The notes: generated by a model not told the origin, from the letters alone. Shown: positions 15,487 to 26,238, counted from the stretch's first letter. The stretch: 64,000 nucleotides of DNA from Amphritea atlantica (GCA_024397875.1 CP073345.1:124001-188000), one strand, 5' to 3'. Numbers and translations are program-made.

Positions 15487-16020
15487 TCAGGCTTTTTCGA
15501 CCTGACCAAACTCCAGCTCGACCGGAGTCGAGCGACCGAAGATCAACACTGCAACATGCAGCCTGTTCTTCTCATAATTCACTTCTTCGACAACACCGTT
15601 AAAGTCAGCGAACGGGCCATCGGTAACACGCACCATCTCACCCGGCTCAAACAGTGTCTTCGGACGCGGCTGATCAACACCACTTTCCACACGCTGCAGA
15701 ATCGCCTGAGCTTCTTTCTCGGTGATCGGTGCAGGCTTATCAGCCGTACCACCAATAAAGCCAAGAACTCGCGGCGTATCCTTCACCAGGTGCCAGGTAT
15801 CGTCATTCATTTCCATCTGAACCAGAACATAGCCCGGATAGAACTTACGCTCAGACTTGCGCTTTTTACCTTCGCGAATTTCAACAACTTCTTCTGTAGG
15901 AACCAGAATATCACCGAAGCCTTCCTGCATATTATGCAGCTCGACCCGTTCCTTCAGAGAGTTCATCACACGCTTCTCGTAACCGGAGTACGCATGTACA
16001 ACATACCATCGCATAGCCAT
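15487..16020 (-). CDS. nusG: Transcription termination/antitermination factor NusG
   Basis: NusG binds RNA polymerase to suppress pausing and links it to Rho and the ribosome. The product has 177 residues with an NGN domain ([15 protein letters not shown]) and a C-terminal KOW domain ([21 protein letters not shown]). The first ATG (16020) is favoured over one two codons later because GAGGA lies seven bases upstream and homologues of this type start two residues before RWYV. It follows secE by 12 bp. Confidence 0.98.
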   Translation of the reverse strand: MAMRWYVVHAYSGYEKRVMNSLKERVELHNMQEGFGDILVPTEEVVEIREGKKRKSERKFYPGYVLVQMEMNDDTWHLVKDTPRVLGFIGGTADKPAPITEKEAQAILQRVESGVDQPRPKTLFEPGEMVRVTDGPFADFNGVVEEVNYEKNRLHVAVLIFGRSTPVELEFGQVEKA

Positions 16021-16032
16021 GCCTCTTTCCTC

Positions 16033-16401
16033 TTATCCGATTACAGCTGCGACGCCCAGACTCAACAACGAATCAAGACCCCATAAAAGCAAACCTACAA
16101 TCAAAACCACGACAGTAACAATCAGAGTTGTCTGAAGTGTTTCCTGACGGGTTGGCCATACAACTTTGCGAATTTCAGATCGCGCTTCTTTAAACAGTGT
16201 AAAGAAAGCCAGACCTTTAGCTGTCTGCAGCGCAACAAAGCCTGCAACACCAGCAAGAACTAATAATGCAATTACGCGATACAGCAGAGACTCTTCTGAA
16301 TATACAGAATTACCTACTACGCCAGCAGCTACAATTGCTACCACTACGACCCATTTCAGGCCATCCAGCTTTGAACCTTCGGAAGACACTTTAGAATTCA
16401 C
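16033..16401 (-). CDS. secE: Preprotein translocase subunit SecE
   Basis: SecE is the essential clamp subunit of the SecYEG translocon in the inner membrane. The 122-residue protein has three predicted membrane helices (about residues 12-34, 39-60 and 90-116), the gammaproteobacterial form; many other bacteria have only one helix. The start is GTG at 16401. It is co-transcribed with the tRNA-Trp gene upstream and nusG downstream. Confidence 0.95.
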   Translation of the reverse strand: MNSKVSSEGSKLDGLKWVVVVAIVAAGVVGNSVYSEESLLYRVIALLVLAGVAGFVALQTAKGLAFFTLFKEARSEIRKVVWPTRQETLQTTLIVTVVVLIVGLLLWGLDSLLSLGVAAVIG

Positions 16402-16461
16402 GATGGGCCTCGGTTATCGATAATTTGCTATGACTTGTTAGATGCCAACTCAGATTAGAGT

Positions 16462-16537
<76 letters not shown>

Positions 16538-16557
16538 AGTGCTAACTAGGGACGCAT

Positions 16558-16586
16558 ATATTACACGCATCCCTACTAGGTGGCAA
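16558..16586 (-). promoter_or_regulatory. Promoter of tRNA-Trp-secE-nusG
   Basis: The -35 TTGCCA (16586-16581) and -10 TAATAT (16563-16558) have a 17-bp spacer. The sequence after the -10 (ATGCGTCCC) is GC-rich, a discriminator type linked to stringent control. A hairpin GGCAAC/GTTGCC (16582-16599) after the tufB stop overlaps the -35. The core TAATATATGCG is shared exactly with the promoter at 18300-18328. Confidence 0.7.
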
Positions 16587-16610
16587 CCGTTAAGTTGCCT
16601 GAATCACCGA

Positions 16611-17834
16611 TTACTCGATGATTTTTGCTACAACGCCTGCACCGACAGTACGACCGCCTTCACGGATCGCAAAGCGCAGACCTTCTTCCATCGCGATTGG
16701 GTTGATCAGGGTAACATCCATCTTGATGTTATCGCCTGGCATTACCATCTCAACGCCTTCTGGAAGCTCACAAGCACCGGTGATGTCAGTTGTACGGAAG
16801 TAGAACTGCGGACGGTAGCCTTTGAAGAATGGCGTGTGACGACCACCTTCATCTTTTGACAATACGTATACTTCACCTTCGAAACGAGTGTGAGGAGTAA
16901 TTGTACCCGGCTTAGCCAGTACCTGACCACGCTCAACGTCATCACGCTTAGTACCACGCAGCAGCGCACCGATGTTCTCACCTGCACGACCTTCGTCAAG
17001 CAGCTTACGGAACATCTCTACACCTGTACAGGTAGTAGTCTGAGTGTCACGGATACCAACGATCTGAATCTCTTCACCCGTTCTAACGATACCACGCTCT
17101 ACACGGCCAGTTACTACAGTACCACGACCAGAGATAGAGAATACGTCCTCGATAGGCATCAGGAATGGCTGATCGATCGCACGCTCTGGCTCAGGGATAT
17201 AGCTATCCAGAGCTTCTACCAGCTTAGCTACAGCAGTGGTACCCAGACCGTTCTCATCTTCACCGTTCAGCGCCATAAGGGCAGAACCAGCGATGATTGG
17301 AGTGTCGTCACCCGGGAAGTCGTACTGGTCCAGCAGCTCACGCAGCTCCATTTCAACCAGTTCCAGCATCTCTGCGTATTCTTCAGAGTCAACACCGCCA
17401 CAATCTTCAGCCAGCAGGTCAGCTTTGTTCAGGAATACTACGATGTAAGGTACACCAACCTGACGGGACAGCAGGATGTGCTCACGAGTCTGTGGCATAG
17501 GACCATCAGTCGCGCCACATACCAGAATCGCTCCGTCCATCTGTGCAGCACCGGTGATCATGTTTTTTACATAATCCGCGTGTCCTGGGCAGTCAACGTG
17601 CGCGTAGTGACGAACAGAAGAATCGTACTCAACGTGAGAAGTTGCGATAGTAATACCACGCTCACGCTCTTCTGGTGCATTGTCGATACCGTCAAAAGCG
17701 ACAGCCTTACCACCGAAAACTTCAGCACATACACGAGTCAGTGCAGCTGTCAGAGTAGTTTTACCGTGGTCAACGTGGCCGATTGTACCAACGTTAACGT
17801 GCGGTTTATTACGTTCAAATTGTTCTTTAGCCAT
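16611..17834 (-). CDS. tufB: Elongation factor Tu, copy B
   Basis: This is a complete EF-Tu of 407 residues, with G motifs near residues 19-27 and 82-88 and domains II and III intact. Two ATGs lie two codons apart. The inner one at 17834 is chosen because it matches the GTG start of tufA and sits nine bases after AAGG, whereas the outer ATG at 17840 is only three bases from it. The gene follows four tRNA genes, as in the E. coli thrU-tyrU-glyT-thrT-tufB operon. It is nearly identical in DNA to tufA. Confidence 0.98.
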   Translation of the reverse strand: MAKEQFERNKPHVNVGTIGHVDHGKTTLTAALTRVCAEVFGGKAVAFDGIDNAPEERERGITIATSHVEYDSSVRHYAHVDCPGHADYVKNMITGAAQMDGAILVCGATDGPMPQTREHILLSRQVGVPYIVVFLNKADLLAEDCGGVDSEEYAEMLELVEMELRELLDQYDFPGDDTPIIAGSALMALNGEDENGLGTTAVAKLVEALDSYIPEPERAIDQPFLMPIEDVFSISGRGTVVTGRVERGIVRTGEEIQIVGIRDTQTTTCTGVEMFRKLLDEGRAGENIGALLRGTKRDDVERGQVLAKPGTITPHTRFEGEVYVLSKDEGGRHTPFFKGYRPQFYFRTTDITGACELPEGVEMVMPGDNIKMDVTLINPIAMEEGLRFAIREGGRTVGAGVVAKIIE

Positions 17835-17927
17835 TGCCATTTACCTTGAGTAAAGTAAGTGTGGTTAACCACGTTGCCACATACAACAAAGGGCAGACAT
17901 ATCTCTATATCTACCCTCTGAAAAAAA

Positions 17928-18002
17928 TGGAGCTCATGGGCGGATTTGAACCGCCGACCTCACCCTTACCAAGGGTGTGCTCTACCCCTGAGCCACATGA
18001 GC
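17928..18002 (-). tRNA. tRNA-Thr (GGT anticodon)
   Basis: A 75-nt cloverleaf with acceptor GCTCATG/CATGAGC, anticodon loop TTGGTAA and encoded CCA. It is the last tRNA before tufB. Confidence 0.97.
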
Positions 18003-18011
18003 ACATCAAAC

Positions 18012-18085
<74 letters not shown>

Positions 18086-18096
18086 CTTACAGCTAT

Positions 18097-18180
18097 TGGT
18101 GGTGGGGGGTGGATTCGAACCACCGAAGCTCGCGCGTCAGATTTACAGTCTGATCCCTTTGGCCACTCGGGAACCCCACC
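18097..18180 (-). tRNA. tRNA-Tyr (GTA anticodon)
   Basis: An 84-nt class II tRNA with acceptor GGTGGGG/CCCCACC, anticodon loop CTGTAAA, a long variable arm and encoded CCA. Confidence 0.97.
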
Positions 18181-18202
18181 CTACCAATACTTCACCGCTA
18201 AA

Positions 18203-18278
<76 letters not shown>

Positions 18279-18299
18279 ATCAGCTGCGAAGTGGCGCAT

Positions 18300-18328
18300 A
18301 TATTAATCACGCACCCCTGTGCTTGCAA
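18300..18328 (-). promoter_or_regulatory. Promoter of the tRNA-tufB operon
   Basis: The -35 TTGCAA (18328-18323) and -10 TAATAT (18305-18300) have a 17-bp spacer and a downstream ATGCGCC. The promoter is buried in the last codons of the upstream SPOR-protein gene. The -10 region matches the tRNA-Trp promoter. Confidence 0.7.
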
Positions 18329-19037
18329 CCCCTTTACATAATTTTTTTTCGATTTTTATGGCAGAATTCAGAAACTGTTCTACTCCTTTGATTTCATTAG
18401 CAGTTTCAACTGAACCACCGACCTCTACCCAGACCTCGAACAGACGCTCCTGACTGACCACCCGGTGCTCATCGAAACTAAACAATCCGATCAGTATATT
18501 TTTGGCCTGATTCAGTTCTTCACGACTACCATAACGACCAACAACATAGACCGGTTGCATATCAACCTGCGCCTCTTCTGCATTCAGCCCCAGCGCCGCG
18601 AGATTCTCCACCAGCGCTCGCTGACGCTCAGGCTGCAATGGTCTATCCAGCGTCAGCTCATACGCCAGCACCCGCTCATTATCGACCGGGATCAGCGTTG
18701 CGCTCAGCCCTCGCTGCTGAAGACGCTGCTGCAGCTCAATGGCAGCACTCTGCTGCGCAATACCACTGACAACCTGACACCACTGAGCCTCCGCTTCAGA
18801 TTTAACGGGTGGAGTTAATGATTCCGATGACGCCAGAGCGCTTTCCTTGGACCGCGGCACCTGCCGGCGGGCAGATTCCCGCGGCAATAACAAAGTAGCA
18901 TCTTCCTCTTTCAACAGACGCAGTCGGGCGACATTTTCCGGGATCACAACAGCATCACTTACCACCGGCTGGCGCACCTGCCAACCCAGATAAAGGGCGT
19001 TTGCCAACAGCAGCAGAAAAAATATCCAGCGCACCAT
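18303..19037 (-). CDS. SPOR-domain-type membrane protein
   Basis: The 244-residue protein starts at ATG 19037, which overlaps the coaX stop (TAATG). An N-terminal membrane anchor (about residues 3-20, rich in F, L and A) is followed by a linker with Arg/Ser-rich and Pro stretches. A C-terminal region from about residue 110 (WCQVVSGIAQQSAAIELQQRLQQRG) has the pattern of a SPOR domain, which binds denuded septal peptidoglycan. A SPOR gene after coaX is common in pseudomonads. The exact function is unknown. Confidence 0.7.
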   Translation of the reverse strand: MVRWIFFLLLLANALYLGWQVRQPVVSDAVVIPENVARLRLLKEEDATLLLPRESARRQVPRSKESALASSESLTPPVKSEAEAQWCQVVSGIAQQSAAIELQQRLQQRGLSATLIPVDNERVLAYELTLDRPLQPERQRALVENLAALGLNAEEAQVDMQPVYVVGRYGSREELNQAKNILIGLFSFDEHRVVSQERLFEVWVEVGGSVETANEIKGVEQFLNSAIKIEKKLCKGVASTGVRD

Positions 19038-19735
19038 TACTCTCCGAGCGCCAGCGACAGACCATCCAATACCAGATCGGGACACCAGATCGCGCCATCA
19101 GCCAGCGTGCAGAATAGCTCACCATCCCCTCCGGTGACGTACACAGGCTGCCCCGCCGCCTTGCGCATCACCTTTTCGGCCAGCGACACCAGCAACAGGT
19201 TAACTCCATGCTGAACCGCCTCTGACGTATTCACACCCGGCGCCGCACTAAAACCCTCAATTGAGTGATCGACAATCACCTTAGCGGTATTACTGAGTAA
19301 ATTCTGACTCATCAGCTGCAACCCCGGCATGATATAGCCTCCCAAATGCTGACCCGCATCATCCAGCTGCTCGACAGTGATCGCGCTACCACAATCCACC
19401 ACCCAGCAGGCCCCTTGGGCCTGCTGCCAGGCACTCAGTACAGCCAGCCAACGATCGACCCCCATCCGGGACGGATCCGTATAACTATTAACAACCCCGC
19501 ACGCCGATGCCCGGGTCTCGGCAAACTCAGGCACTAACCGCCAGCGACGCTGAACAAAATCACGTAGCGCCCGGTTAACCCCCTCACCGGCAACCGAAGC
19601 TACCCTGACGCGATCAACAGACTCAGGCCAGGCCTCGTGGTCAAGCTCATGATGACCTACTCGCCCCCGCAAAGAGGTTCCGAAAACCCGCCACTTAACA
19701 AAGGTATTACCTGCATCCAGATCGAGAATATTCAT
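19037..19735 (-). CDS. coaX: Type III pantothenate kinase
   Basis: CoaX phosphorylates pantothenate in the first step of coenzyme A synthesis. The 232-residue protein has the ASKHA phosphate loop DAGNTFVKWR (residues 7-16), the DPSRMGVDRWLA segment near residue 80 and the glycine-rich GGYIMPGLQLM. It overlaps birA by four bases and the SPOR gene by one, so the three are one operon. Confidence 0.95.
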   Translation of the reverse strand: MNILDLDAGNTFVKWRVFGTSLRGRVGHHELDHEAWPESVDRVRVASVAGEGVNRALRDFVQRRWRLVPEFAETRASACGVVNSYTDPSRMGVDRWLAVLSAWQQAQGACWVVDCGSAITVEQLDDAGQHLGGYIMPGLQLMSQNLLSNTAKVIVDHSIEGFSAAPGVNTSEAVQHGVNLLLVSLAEKVMRKAAGQPVYVTGGDGELFCTLADGAIWCPDLVLDGLSLALGE

Positions 19736-20697
19736 ACCAGCCGAACGCTCACCTCGCCGCCATGATAAGGCTGCAACCTGCCATCCACTTCCAGCAACAA
19801 CGCTCCCGTCTGATCAACACCACGACACACACCCAGCTCCTGACGACTCCCCAGATTAAGACTGATCACCTGATTACGATGTGCATTGACCGCCTGCCAC
19901 TCATCCCGGAATACCGCAAACCCCTCCTCGGAGAACTGTTGCAACACCGGCACCAGTTCATTGATCAGCTCAGCCAGCAACCGGTTTCGCGAGGGCGCAA
20001 CACCCAGCGCCTGCTGCAGATCCACCCAGGGCTGGTCTATCGACTCAGCCGCCGCTTCCGGCATCTTCACATTGATACCTACCCCGATCACAACAAAACA
20101 GTCACCGGCGGCATCGCCACTCATCTCCAGCAGCACTCCCGCCAGCTTACGACCACGCCACAGCAGATCGTTGGGCCACTTAACCTCAACACCTTCAATT
20201 CCCATACGCGCCAGCCCGCGAACCAACGCCACACCGACCGCCAGACTGAGCCCTTCGAGTGCTGCAGCACCATTACTGAACTGCCAGGTAAGCGAGAAGT
20301 ACAGGTTACTGGCAAACGGGCTGGTCCAGCTACGCCCCCGGCGACCGCGTCCGGAGGTTTGCTGTTCCGCCAGATAAAGCGATCCGTGACCATCACAGTA
20401 GACAGCATCCATCGCCTTGGCATTGGTAGAGGGAATAATCAGGTTGAGGTCGATCAGCTTGAGAGCATCAGCCACCTCAGGTTTCAACTCCTCTTCGATC
20501 AACTCCCGTCTCAGCAGATCCAGCCCTCCGGGGATACGATAGCCCCGCCCTTTGACGCTGTATATCTCTAAGCCAGACTCTTCAATACTTTTAATCTGCT
20601 TCCAGATAGCACTTCGGCTAACGCCCAGCACCTTACCCAGCGCCTGCCCTGAATGGAATTTACCATCCGCAAGTACAGCCAACAGCGGTTCAATCAT
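19732..20697 (-). CDS. birA: Biotin-protein ligase / biotin operon repressor
   Basis: BirA makes biotinyl-AMP and attaches biotin to acetyl-CoA carboxylase. With its N-terminal helix-turn-helix it can also repress biotin genes. The 321-residue protein has that HTH (about residues 17-45, GQALGKVLGVSRSAIWKQI), the ligase loop GRGRRGRSW near residue 118 and the KWPNDLLW motif. No bio genes are in the window. It precedes coaX and follows folA by 11 bp. Confidence 0.96.
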   Translation of the reverse strand: MIEPLLAVLADGKFHSGQALGKVLGVSRSAIWKQIKSIEESGLEIYSVKGRGYRIPGGLDLLRRELIEEELKPEVADALKLIDLNLIIPSTNAKAMDAVYCDGHGSLYLAEQQTSGRGRRGRSWTSPFASNLYFSLTWQFSNGAAALEGLSLAVGVALVRGLARMGIEGVEVKWPNDLLWRGRKLAGVLLEMSGDAAGDCFVVIGVGINVKMPEAAAESIDQPWVDLQQALGVAPSRNRLLAELINELVPVLQQFSEEGFAVFRDEWQAVNAHRNQVISLNLGSRQELGVCRGVDQTGALLLEVDGRLQPYHGGEVSVRLV

Positions 20698-20708
20698 AGC
20701 GACATCCT

Positions 20709-21215
20709 TCAGGAGATCCGTTTGAGAACAATAAAGCTGTAATCATAGGGGTTATGACCGGCAGCAGAAAAGTCTTCCCGACCCAGCTCAGCCCAGTCTC
20801 CGGGATGAAACGCCGGAAACCATGCATCACCCTCAACCGATGCGTGCACCTGCGTGAGATAGAGCCGATCCGCCAGCGGCAGAGCCTGCTCATAAATCTG
20901 CGACCCGCCGATCACCATTGCTTCATCACAGCCATCGATGGTACAGATACTCTCAGCCAGCTCCCGGGCTGCCTCAAGACTGTTCACCACCTTAACATTG
21001 TCGGGTTGATAGGCAGGATCGCGACTGACCACGATATTGGTGCGCCCCGGCAGCGGCCGACCAATCGACTCGAAGGTCTTGCGCCCCATAATAATCGGTT
21101 TACCCATCGTGACCTGCTTGAAATAACGCAGATCTTCCGGCAGATGCCAGGGCAGGTTATTGTTGATCCCGATTACCCGGTTCTCTGCCTGGGCAACAAT
21201 GATCGCCAGGTTCAT
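20709..21215 (-). CDS. folA: Dihydrofolate reductase
   Basis: FolA reduces dihydrofolate to tetrahydrofolate with NADPH. The 168-residue protein has [26 protein letters not shown] with the catalytic acidic residue, and [15 protein letters not shown]. It is divergent from thyA, whose reaction creates its substrate. It lies 11 bp before birA and may be co-transcribed with it. Confidence 0.97.
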   Translation of the reverse strand: MNLAIIVAQAENRVIGINNNLPWHLPEDLRYFKQVTMGKPIIMGRKTFESIGRPLPGRTNIVVSRDPAYQPDNVKVVNSLEAARELAESICTIDGCDEAMVIGGSQIYEQALPLADRLYLTQVHASVEGDAWFPAFHPGDWAELGREDFSAAGHNPYDYSFIVLKRIS

Positions 21216-21301
21216 ATAATCTCCTTAATACTGGTACCAGCGCCTTGCTGTTTGATAACATTAGCAAGCTGAATTTAACCACAGGTGTTAATAACAAACC
21301 A

Positions 21302-22153
21302 ATGAGACAATATCTCGATCTTTGCCAGAGAATCATAAACGAAGGCGTCTGGGTAGAAAACGACCGCACCGGCAAGCGCTGTCTGACGGTTATTAACGCC
21401 GATCTCACTTACGATGTTGCCGCCGGCGATTTTCCACTGGTGACCACCCGTAAAAGCTTCTATAAGTCAGCGATCGCAGAGATGCTGGGTTATATTCGCG
21501 GCTATGACAACGCCGAACAGTTCAGAAAGATCGGCACCAAAACCTGGGATGCCAACGCTAACGACAATGCTGCCTGGCTGGAAAATCCCTACCGCAAGGG
21601 CACCGATGACTGCGGTTTTATCTATGGCAAGGTGGGCAGAAATTTCCCAAAACCAGATGGCGGCAGCATCGATCTGTTACGCAAAATTGTTGATGACCTG
21701 ACGCGCGGCATTGACGATCGCGGCGAGATTTACACCTTTTATCATCCCGGTGCATTTCATATGGGCTGCCTGCGTCCCTGCATGTACAGCCACCACTTTT
21801 CTCTGCTGGATGATACGCTCTACCTAAACAGTACACAGCGCAGTTGCGATGTGCCACTGGGGCTGACGTTCAACATGGTTCAGGTCTACTTCCTGTTGGC
21901 GATTATCGCTCAGATTACCGGCAAAAAACCGGGTAAGGCGTACCACAAGATCGTCAATGCTCACATCTATGAGGATCAGATTGAGCTCATGCGTGACGTG
22001 CAACTCACCCGCGAGCCACTACCGCTGCCAACCTTTAAGATCAACCCGGACATTAAAACCCTGGAGGATCTCGAGACCTGGGTCAGCACTGATGATTTCG
22101 AAGTAGAAGACTATCAATACCACGCACCGATTCAGTACCCGTTCTCAGTATAA
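21302..22153 (+). CDS. thyA: Thymidylate synthase
   Basis: ThyA methylates dUMP to dTMP using methylene-tetrahydrofolate. The 283-residue protein is the longer form seen in vibrios and other marine gammaproteobacteria rather than the 264-residue E. coli form. The catalytic cysteine is in [10 protein letters not shown] near residue 181, and the C-terminus PIQYPFSV is intact. ATG at 21302 is chosen because homologues start with this MRQYLDL-like sequence; the ribosome-binding site is weak. The gene ends at a strong terminator. Confidence 0.95.
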   Translation: MRQYLDLCQRIINEGVWVENDRTGKRCLTVINADLTYDVAAGDFPLVTTRKSFYKSAIAEMLGYIRGYDNAEQFRKIGTKTWDANANDNAAWLENPYRKGTDDCGFIYGKVGRNFPKPDGGSIDLLRKIVDDLTRGIDDRGEIYTFYHPGAFHMGCLRPCMYSHHFSLLDDTLYLNSTQRSCDVPLGLTFNMVQVYFLLAIIAQITGKKPGKAYHKIVNAHIYEDQIELMRDVQLTREPLPLPTFKINPDIKTLEDLETWVSTDDFEVEDYQYHAPIQYPFSV

Positions 22154-22179
22154 AAAAAACCGCCTATGGGCGGTTTTTT
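22152..22179. terminator. Bidirectional terminator between thyA and lgt
   Basis: ACCGCC-TATG-GGCGGT has eight A residues before it and six T residues at its end. It lies between the convergent thyA and lgt genes, so it can serve both strands. Confidence 0.9.
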
Positions 22180-22209
22180 CCTTTCAGTTCCTACAGACAC
22201 AACAATCGC

Positions 22210-22998
22210 TCACGGCATAACCGGTTTGCGATACGCCAGCACCAGCAACAGAGCCCCCAGCACAATCATCGGCAGCGACAACACCTGCCCCATCGTCATC
22301 CAGTCCAGCGCCACAAACCCCAGCTGAAGATCCGGCTGACGGAAGAATTCAACGCTGGAACGGAAGATGCCATAGAGCAGTAAAAACATTCCCGACACCG
22401 CCATTTTGGGGCGCGGTCTGGCCGAATAAAACCACAGCACCGTAAACAGCAACACTCCCTCCAGAGCGAACTCATACAACTGGGAAGGGTGACGGGCAAG
22501 CATATCGCCGGCCCGGGGAAAGATAACCCCCCAGGTCTGATCCGTCGGCCGGCCCCAGAGCTCACCGCCAATAAAGTTACCGATCCGCCCGGCACCCAGT
22601 CCGATCGGAATCAGCGGAGCAACGAAGTCACCGATATCAAAATAGCTCTTGCGGTACTTATGGGAGAAATAACCGATCGCCGCAATCACGCCCAGCAAGC
22701 CGCCATGGAACGACATACCGCCCTCCCATACCGCAAACAGCCACAGCGGATCATCAAGAAACTGACCGAAGTTATAAAACACCACGTAACCAAAACGGCC
22801 ACCCAGTACAACGCCAATGGCACCCCAGAAAATCAGATCGGAGACCTGTTCCTCGGTCCAGCCGGAACCAGGCTGTCGGGCGCGCCGGCCTCCGAGATAC
22901 CAGGCGGAGGCAAAGCCAACCAGATACATCAGACCATACCAGTGAATTGTTAACGGCCCTAACGCCACCGCAATCGGATCAATCTCATGAACCCACAT
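22210..22998 (-). CDS. lgt: Prolipoprotein diacylglyceryl transferase
   Basis: Lgt is an inner-membrane enzyme that moves diacylglycerol from phosphatidylglycerol onto the lipobox cysteine of prolipoproteins. The start ATG 22998 ([15 protein letters not shown]) has AAGGAAGAG upstream; a longer frame starts earlier but lacks a site and does not match the family. The 262-residue protein has several membrane helices, the HGGLLGVI segment and the signature [15 protein letters not shown]. Substrates in this window include the lipoproteins at 54118 and 61118. Confidence 0.96.
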   Translation of the reverse strand: MWVHEIDPIAVALGPLTIHWYGLMYLVGFASAWYLGGRRARQPGSGWTEEQVSDLIFWGAIGVVLGGRFGYVVFYNFGQFLDDPLWLFAVWEGGMSFHGGLLGVIAAIGYFSHKYRKSYFDIGDFVAPLIPIGLGAGRIGNFIGGELWGRPTDQTWGVIFPRAGDMLARHPSQLYEFALEGVLLFTVLWFYSARPRPKMAVSGMFLLLYGIFRSSVEFFRQPDLQLGFVALDWMTMGQVLSLPMIVLGALLLVLAYRKPVMP

Positions 22999-23135
22999 TA
23001 AAACACTCTTCCTTATTTTGAAGCTGCCAGGATACAACCCTGTCCGCCGGACATCCTACAATAGATTAATTACAATTATTGGTTTTAAATAAAGCTGCTA
23101 TACATTGATCCACACCATCAAAAAGAGTTCCTGCC

Positions 23136-23909
23136 GTGTGCCTGATTCTGTTCGCCTATAACTACCATCCCGATTACAGACTCATCCTGACTGCCAACCG
23201 GGATGAGTTCTATCAACGCCCCACCCGGCCGATGCAGTACTGGGCCGAACAGCCACAACTGCTGGCAGGCCAGGATCTGGAGCAGGGAGGCACCTGGCTA
23301 GGACTGACCCGCACGGGTCGATTCTCCGCCCTAACCAACCACAGAAACGGACTGATAAAACCCCGGGGGATCAGTTCAAGAGGCCAATTGCCGCTGCAGT
23401 TTCTGCTCGGTGAGATGAGCTGCCAGAGCTTTATTCGCGACACAGAGACCGGCCGGTTCGATGGCTTCAATCAACTGATCGATGATGGCGGGCAACTCTG
23501 CTATCTGTCAAACCGCAGCCCGGCACTGCAGCCGGTACCGCATGGCATTCACGGCATCAGCAATGCCGTATTCGATACTCCTTGGCCCAAACTTGTCGCA
23601 GCGAAAGCGGCATTTAAGGCCTGCATCGACAGCGAGCTGTTATCCGCAGATAACCTGATCAGCGTAATGCAGGATCCCACCACCTATCACGACGATCTGC
23701 TGCCGCAGACCGGTATCAGTATTGAACTGGAGCGTCTGCTCTCTGCCCGGTTTATCCGCTCTGAACGTTACGGCACCCGGGCGACCACCGCAGTGCTGAT
23801 CAGGCACAGCGGTGAAACCCTGGTTGTTGAACAGAACTTTGACGCAGCAGGAGAAACCGAACACAGCGAGTTCAGCTTTGTGGCAGAGACGGCAATGATC
23901 CCGGAATAA
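23136..23909 (+). CDS. NRDE (TANGO2-like) family protein
   Basis: The 257-residue protein starts at GTG 23136 with Cys at position 2 and the diagnostic ANRDEFYQRP motif at residues 20-29. GGTWLGLTRTGRFSALTNHR and STYGTRATT-like (ERYGTRATTAVLI) segments are also family hallmarks. The cysteine after the initiator suggests an N-terminal-nucleophile-type fold, although no reaction is established in bacteria; TANGO2 homologues have been linked to haem transport. It is divergent from lgt. Confidence 0.88.
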   Translation: MCLILFAYNYHPDYRLILTANRDEFYQRPTRPMQYWAEQPQLLAGQDLEQGGTWLGLTRTGRFSALTNHRNGLIKPRGISSRGQLPLQFLLGEMSCQSFIRDTETGRFDGFNQLIDDGGQLCYLSNRSPALQPVPHGIHGISNAVFDTPWPKLVAAKAAFKACIDSELLSADNLISVMQDPTTYHDDLLPQTGISIELERLLSARFIRSERYGTRATTAVLIRHSGETLVVEQNFDAAGETEHSEFSFVAETAMIPE

Positions 23910-23951
23910 AGTACTGCCCAAAACAGAGAGTCATAAAAATCAATCGACGAC

Positions 23952-26231
23952 TCAGTCGGGTATGGCTGGCCGGGTTAACTGACCAAGCCCCAGCTCCTTC
24001 AGCGTATTGCGCAGCATCATATGGATCTTATCCACATCATCCATAACAATAATCTGATTCAGCAACTCCCGGGCACGGTCAAAGCTGATACCCCGCAGGG
24101 CAAACTTAACTTTAGGCAAGTTCGTCGCGTTCATTGAGAGGACATCATAGCCCATTGCCATCAACAGAATAGCGCCTCCCGGATCGGCCGCCATCTCACC
24201 ACAGATACTGACTGAAACATTCTCTTTATGAGCTTCATGAACAATAAACTGCAGTGCTTTTAAAACGGCAGGATGATACGGCACATAAAGATTAGCAACC
24301 CGGGGGTTGTTGCGGTCAACAGCCAACAGGTATTGAGTCAGGTCGTTGGAGCCGACCGATATAAAGTCTACCCGTCGGGCAAAGCGGCGCACCTGATACA
24401 CGGCAGCGGGAACTTCCACCATCACACCAATGAGCGGCTGATTGATGATATGCCCCTCTTCACGCAGCTCATCTACCGCCTGAGCGATCAGTTTTTTAGA
24501 CTCGTCGACCTCATGAACACTGGTCACCATGGGTAACATGATACGCAGGTTATCTAACCCCTCAGCGGCCCGCAGCATCGCCCGGATCTGTACCAGAAAT
24601 ATCTCCGGATGATCCAGCGTTACCCGAATACCCCGCCATCCCAGAAAAGGGTTATCCTCCTCAATGGGAAAGTACGGCAGAGGTTTATCACCGCCAATAT
24701 CCAGGGTTCGCATCGTTACCGGGCGGGGCGCAAACGCTTCCAGCTGCTTACGGTAGGTCTCCATCTGATCCTGCTCACTGGGGAAAAAATCCCGGATCAT
24801 AAACGGAATTTCGGTACGGTAAAGACCGATACCTTCCGCGCCGCGATCAAGGGAGCGCGCAACATCGGTAATCAGACCGGTATTCACCCACAGTGGCATA
24901 CGGTAACCATCGGTGGTTTCTGCCGGCAGCTCTTTCAGCCCCTCCAGCCCGGCATTAACCTCGTTCTCCTCACGGATAATATCCTGATAGCACTGACTCA
25001 GATCGTCGGAAGGATTTACGAATACCCGGCCGGAATAGCCATCGAGGATAACATTCAGCCCTTCAATACGCGTGTAGGGCAGGTCAACCACCCCCATAAC
25101 CGTTGGAATGCCCATCGAACGGGCAAGAATAGCCGCATGGGAGTTACCGGAGCCGTGGACCGATAACAGACCAATAAGCTTCTCCGTGGGCACCTCACCC
25201 AGCATAGCCGGAGTCAGCTCATCGGCGACCAGAATAGTATTTTCAGGAAATTCGATCTCCGCCAGAGAGGGACCCGACTCCTGCATACAGGTCAGCATTC
25301 TGCGACCAAGATCACGGATATCCGTCGCCCGTTCCCGCAAATAGGGGTCTTCCATCATGGAAAACTGCTGTACATGCTCGCCAATAACCTGCCGTAAAGC
25401 CCCCTGCGCCCAACTCCCCTCTTTAATGCGGGCAATGATCTCACCTGCCAGGGCATTATCATCAAGCATACGGATATAAACATCGAACAGCTCGCGCTCT
25501 TCTGAGCGCAGCCGCTTAGCCAGACTGCGCCCTACCCGTTTAATATCCCGACGAACCTGAGCCAGCGCGCTCTTGAATTTAGCAACTTCAGCCTTAATAT
25601 CCTCTATCTTACGATCGGGTACTCCATCAAGATCGGCCAGTGGGGTCATGACCACCGCAGGTCCTATCGCCACCCCGATACAGCCGGAAACCCCCTCGAA
25701 CTTTCGGTCAGCTTCAGTCTTGGTATGATCAGATATCTGCAGAATGGAGCCTGTCGCTTCAGCATGAGCAATGACGCCAGCCAACTGTGCCGACATCGTC
25801 ACCATAAACGCTTCTTCAGACTCATCGAACTTACGGATCAGCTTCTGCTGTACAACCAGAACCCCCAGCAAAGTCCGGTGATGTATAATCGGCACCCCAA
25901 GAAAAGCATGAAACTTCTTCTCGCCCGTTCCTTTCAGGTAGGTAAATGCGCTGTGAACAGAAGCATCTTCGAGGTTGATAGGCTCAGCACGCTGCCCCAC
26001 CATACCGACGACGCCCTCATCCATCGACAGGGAAACCTGCCCGACTGATTTTCGATTCAGTCCCTGAGTCGCCATCAGGACATAGCGTTCACGTTGTCGA
26101 TCAATCAGGTAGATGGAACAAACATCTGTACGTATAGCACGCTGCACCCGGCGGACAATAACATCCAGCACCGATTCAAGATCAGGCGCGGCGTTAACCT
26201 CCTGTACAATTTTGCGCAGCGTTTCCAGCAT
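23952..26231 (-). CDS. ptsP: Phosphoenolpyruvate-protein phosphotransferase, nitrogen type (EI-Ntr)
   Basis: PtsP takes phosphate from PEP and passes it to NPr in the nitrogen phosphotransferase system. The 759-residue protein has an N-terminal GAF domain (about residues 1-150) that in the family senses glutamine. An enzyme I domain follows, with the phospho-histidine in GSGNSHAAILARSMG near residue 362, and a C-terminal PEP-binding barrel with the catalytic cysteine in SICGEMAADP near residue 675. It starts eight bases after rppH stops, and the rppH-ptsP pair is conserved in gammaproteobacteria. Confidence 0.96.
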   Translation of the reverse strand: MLETLRKIVQEVNAAPDLESVLDVIVRRVQRAIRTDVCSIYLIDRQRERYVLMATQGLNRKSVGQVSLSMDEGVVGMVGQRAEPINLEDASVHSAFTYLKGTGEKKFHAFLGVPIIHHRTLLGVLVVQQKLIRKFDESEEAFMVTMSAQLAGVIAHAEATGSILQISDHTKTEADRKFEGVSGCIGVAIGPAVVMTPLADLDGVPDRKIEDIKAEVAKFKSALAQVRRDIKRVGRSLAKRLRSEERELFDVYIRMLDDNALAGEIIARIKEGSWAQGALRQVIGEHVQQFSMMEDPYLRERATDIRDLGRRMLTCMQESGPSLAEIEFPENTILVADELTPAMLGEVPTEKLIGLLSVHGSGNSHAAILARSMGIPTVMGVVDLPYTRIEGLNVILDGYSGRVFVNPSDDLSQCYQDIIREENEVNAGLEGLKELPAETTDGYRMPLWVNTGLITDVARSLDRGAEGIGLYRTEIPFMIRDFFPSEQDQMETYRKQLEAFAPRPVTMRTLDIGGDKPLPYFPIEEDNPFLGWRGIRVTLDHPEIFLVQIRAMLRAAEGLDNLRIMLPMVTSVHEVDESKKLIAQAVDELREEGHIINQPLIGVMVEVPAAVYQVRRFARRVDFISVGSNDLTQYLLAVDRNNPRVANLYVPYHPAVLKALQFIVHEAHKENVSVSICGEMAADPGGAILLMAMGYDVLSMNATNLPKVKFALRGISFDRARELLNQIIVMDDVDKIHMMLRNTLKELGLGQLTRPAIPD

Positions 26232-26238
26232 GTAGTGC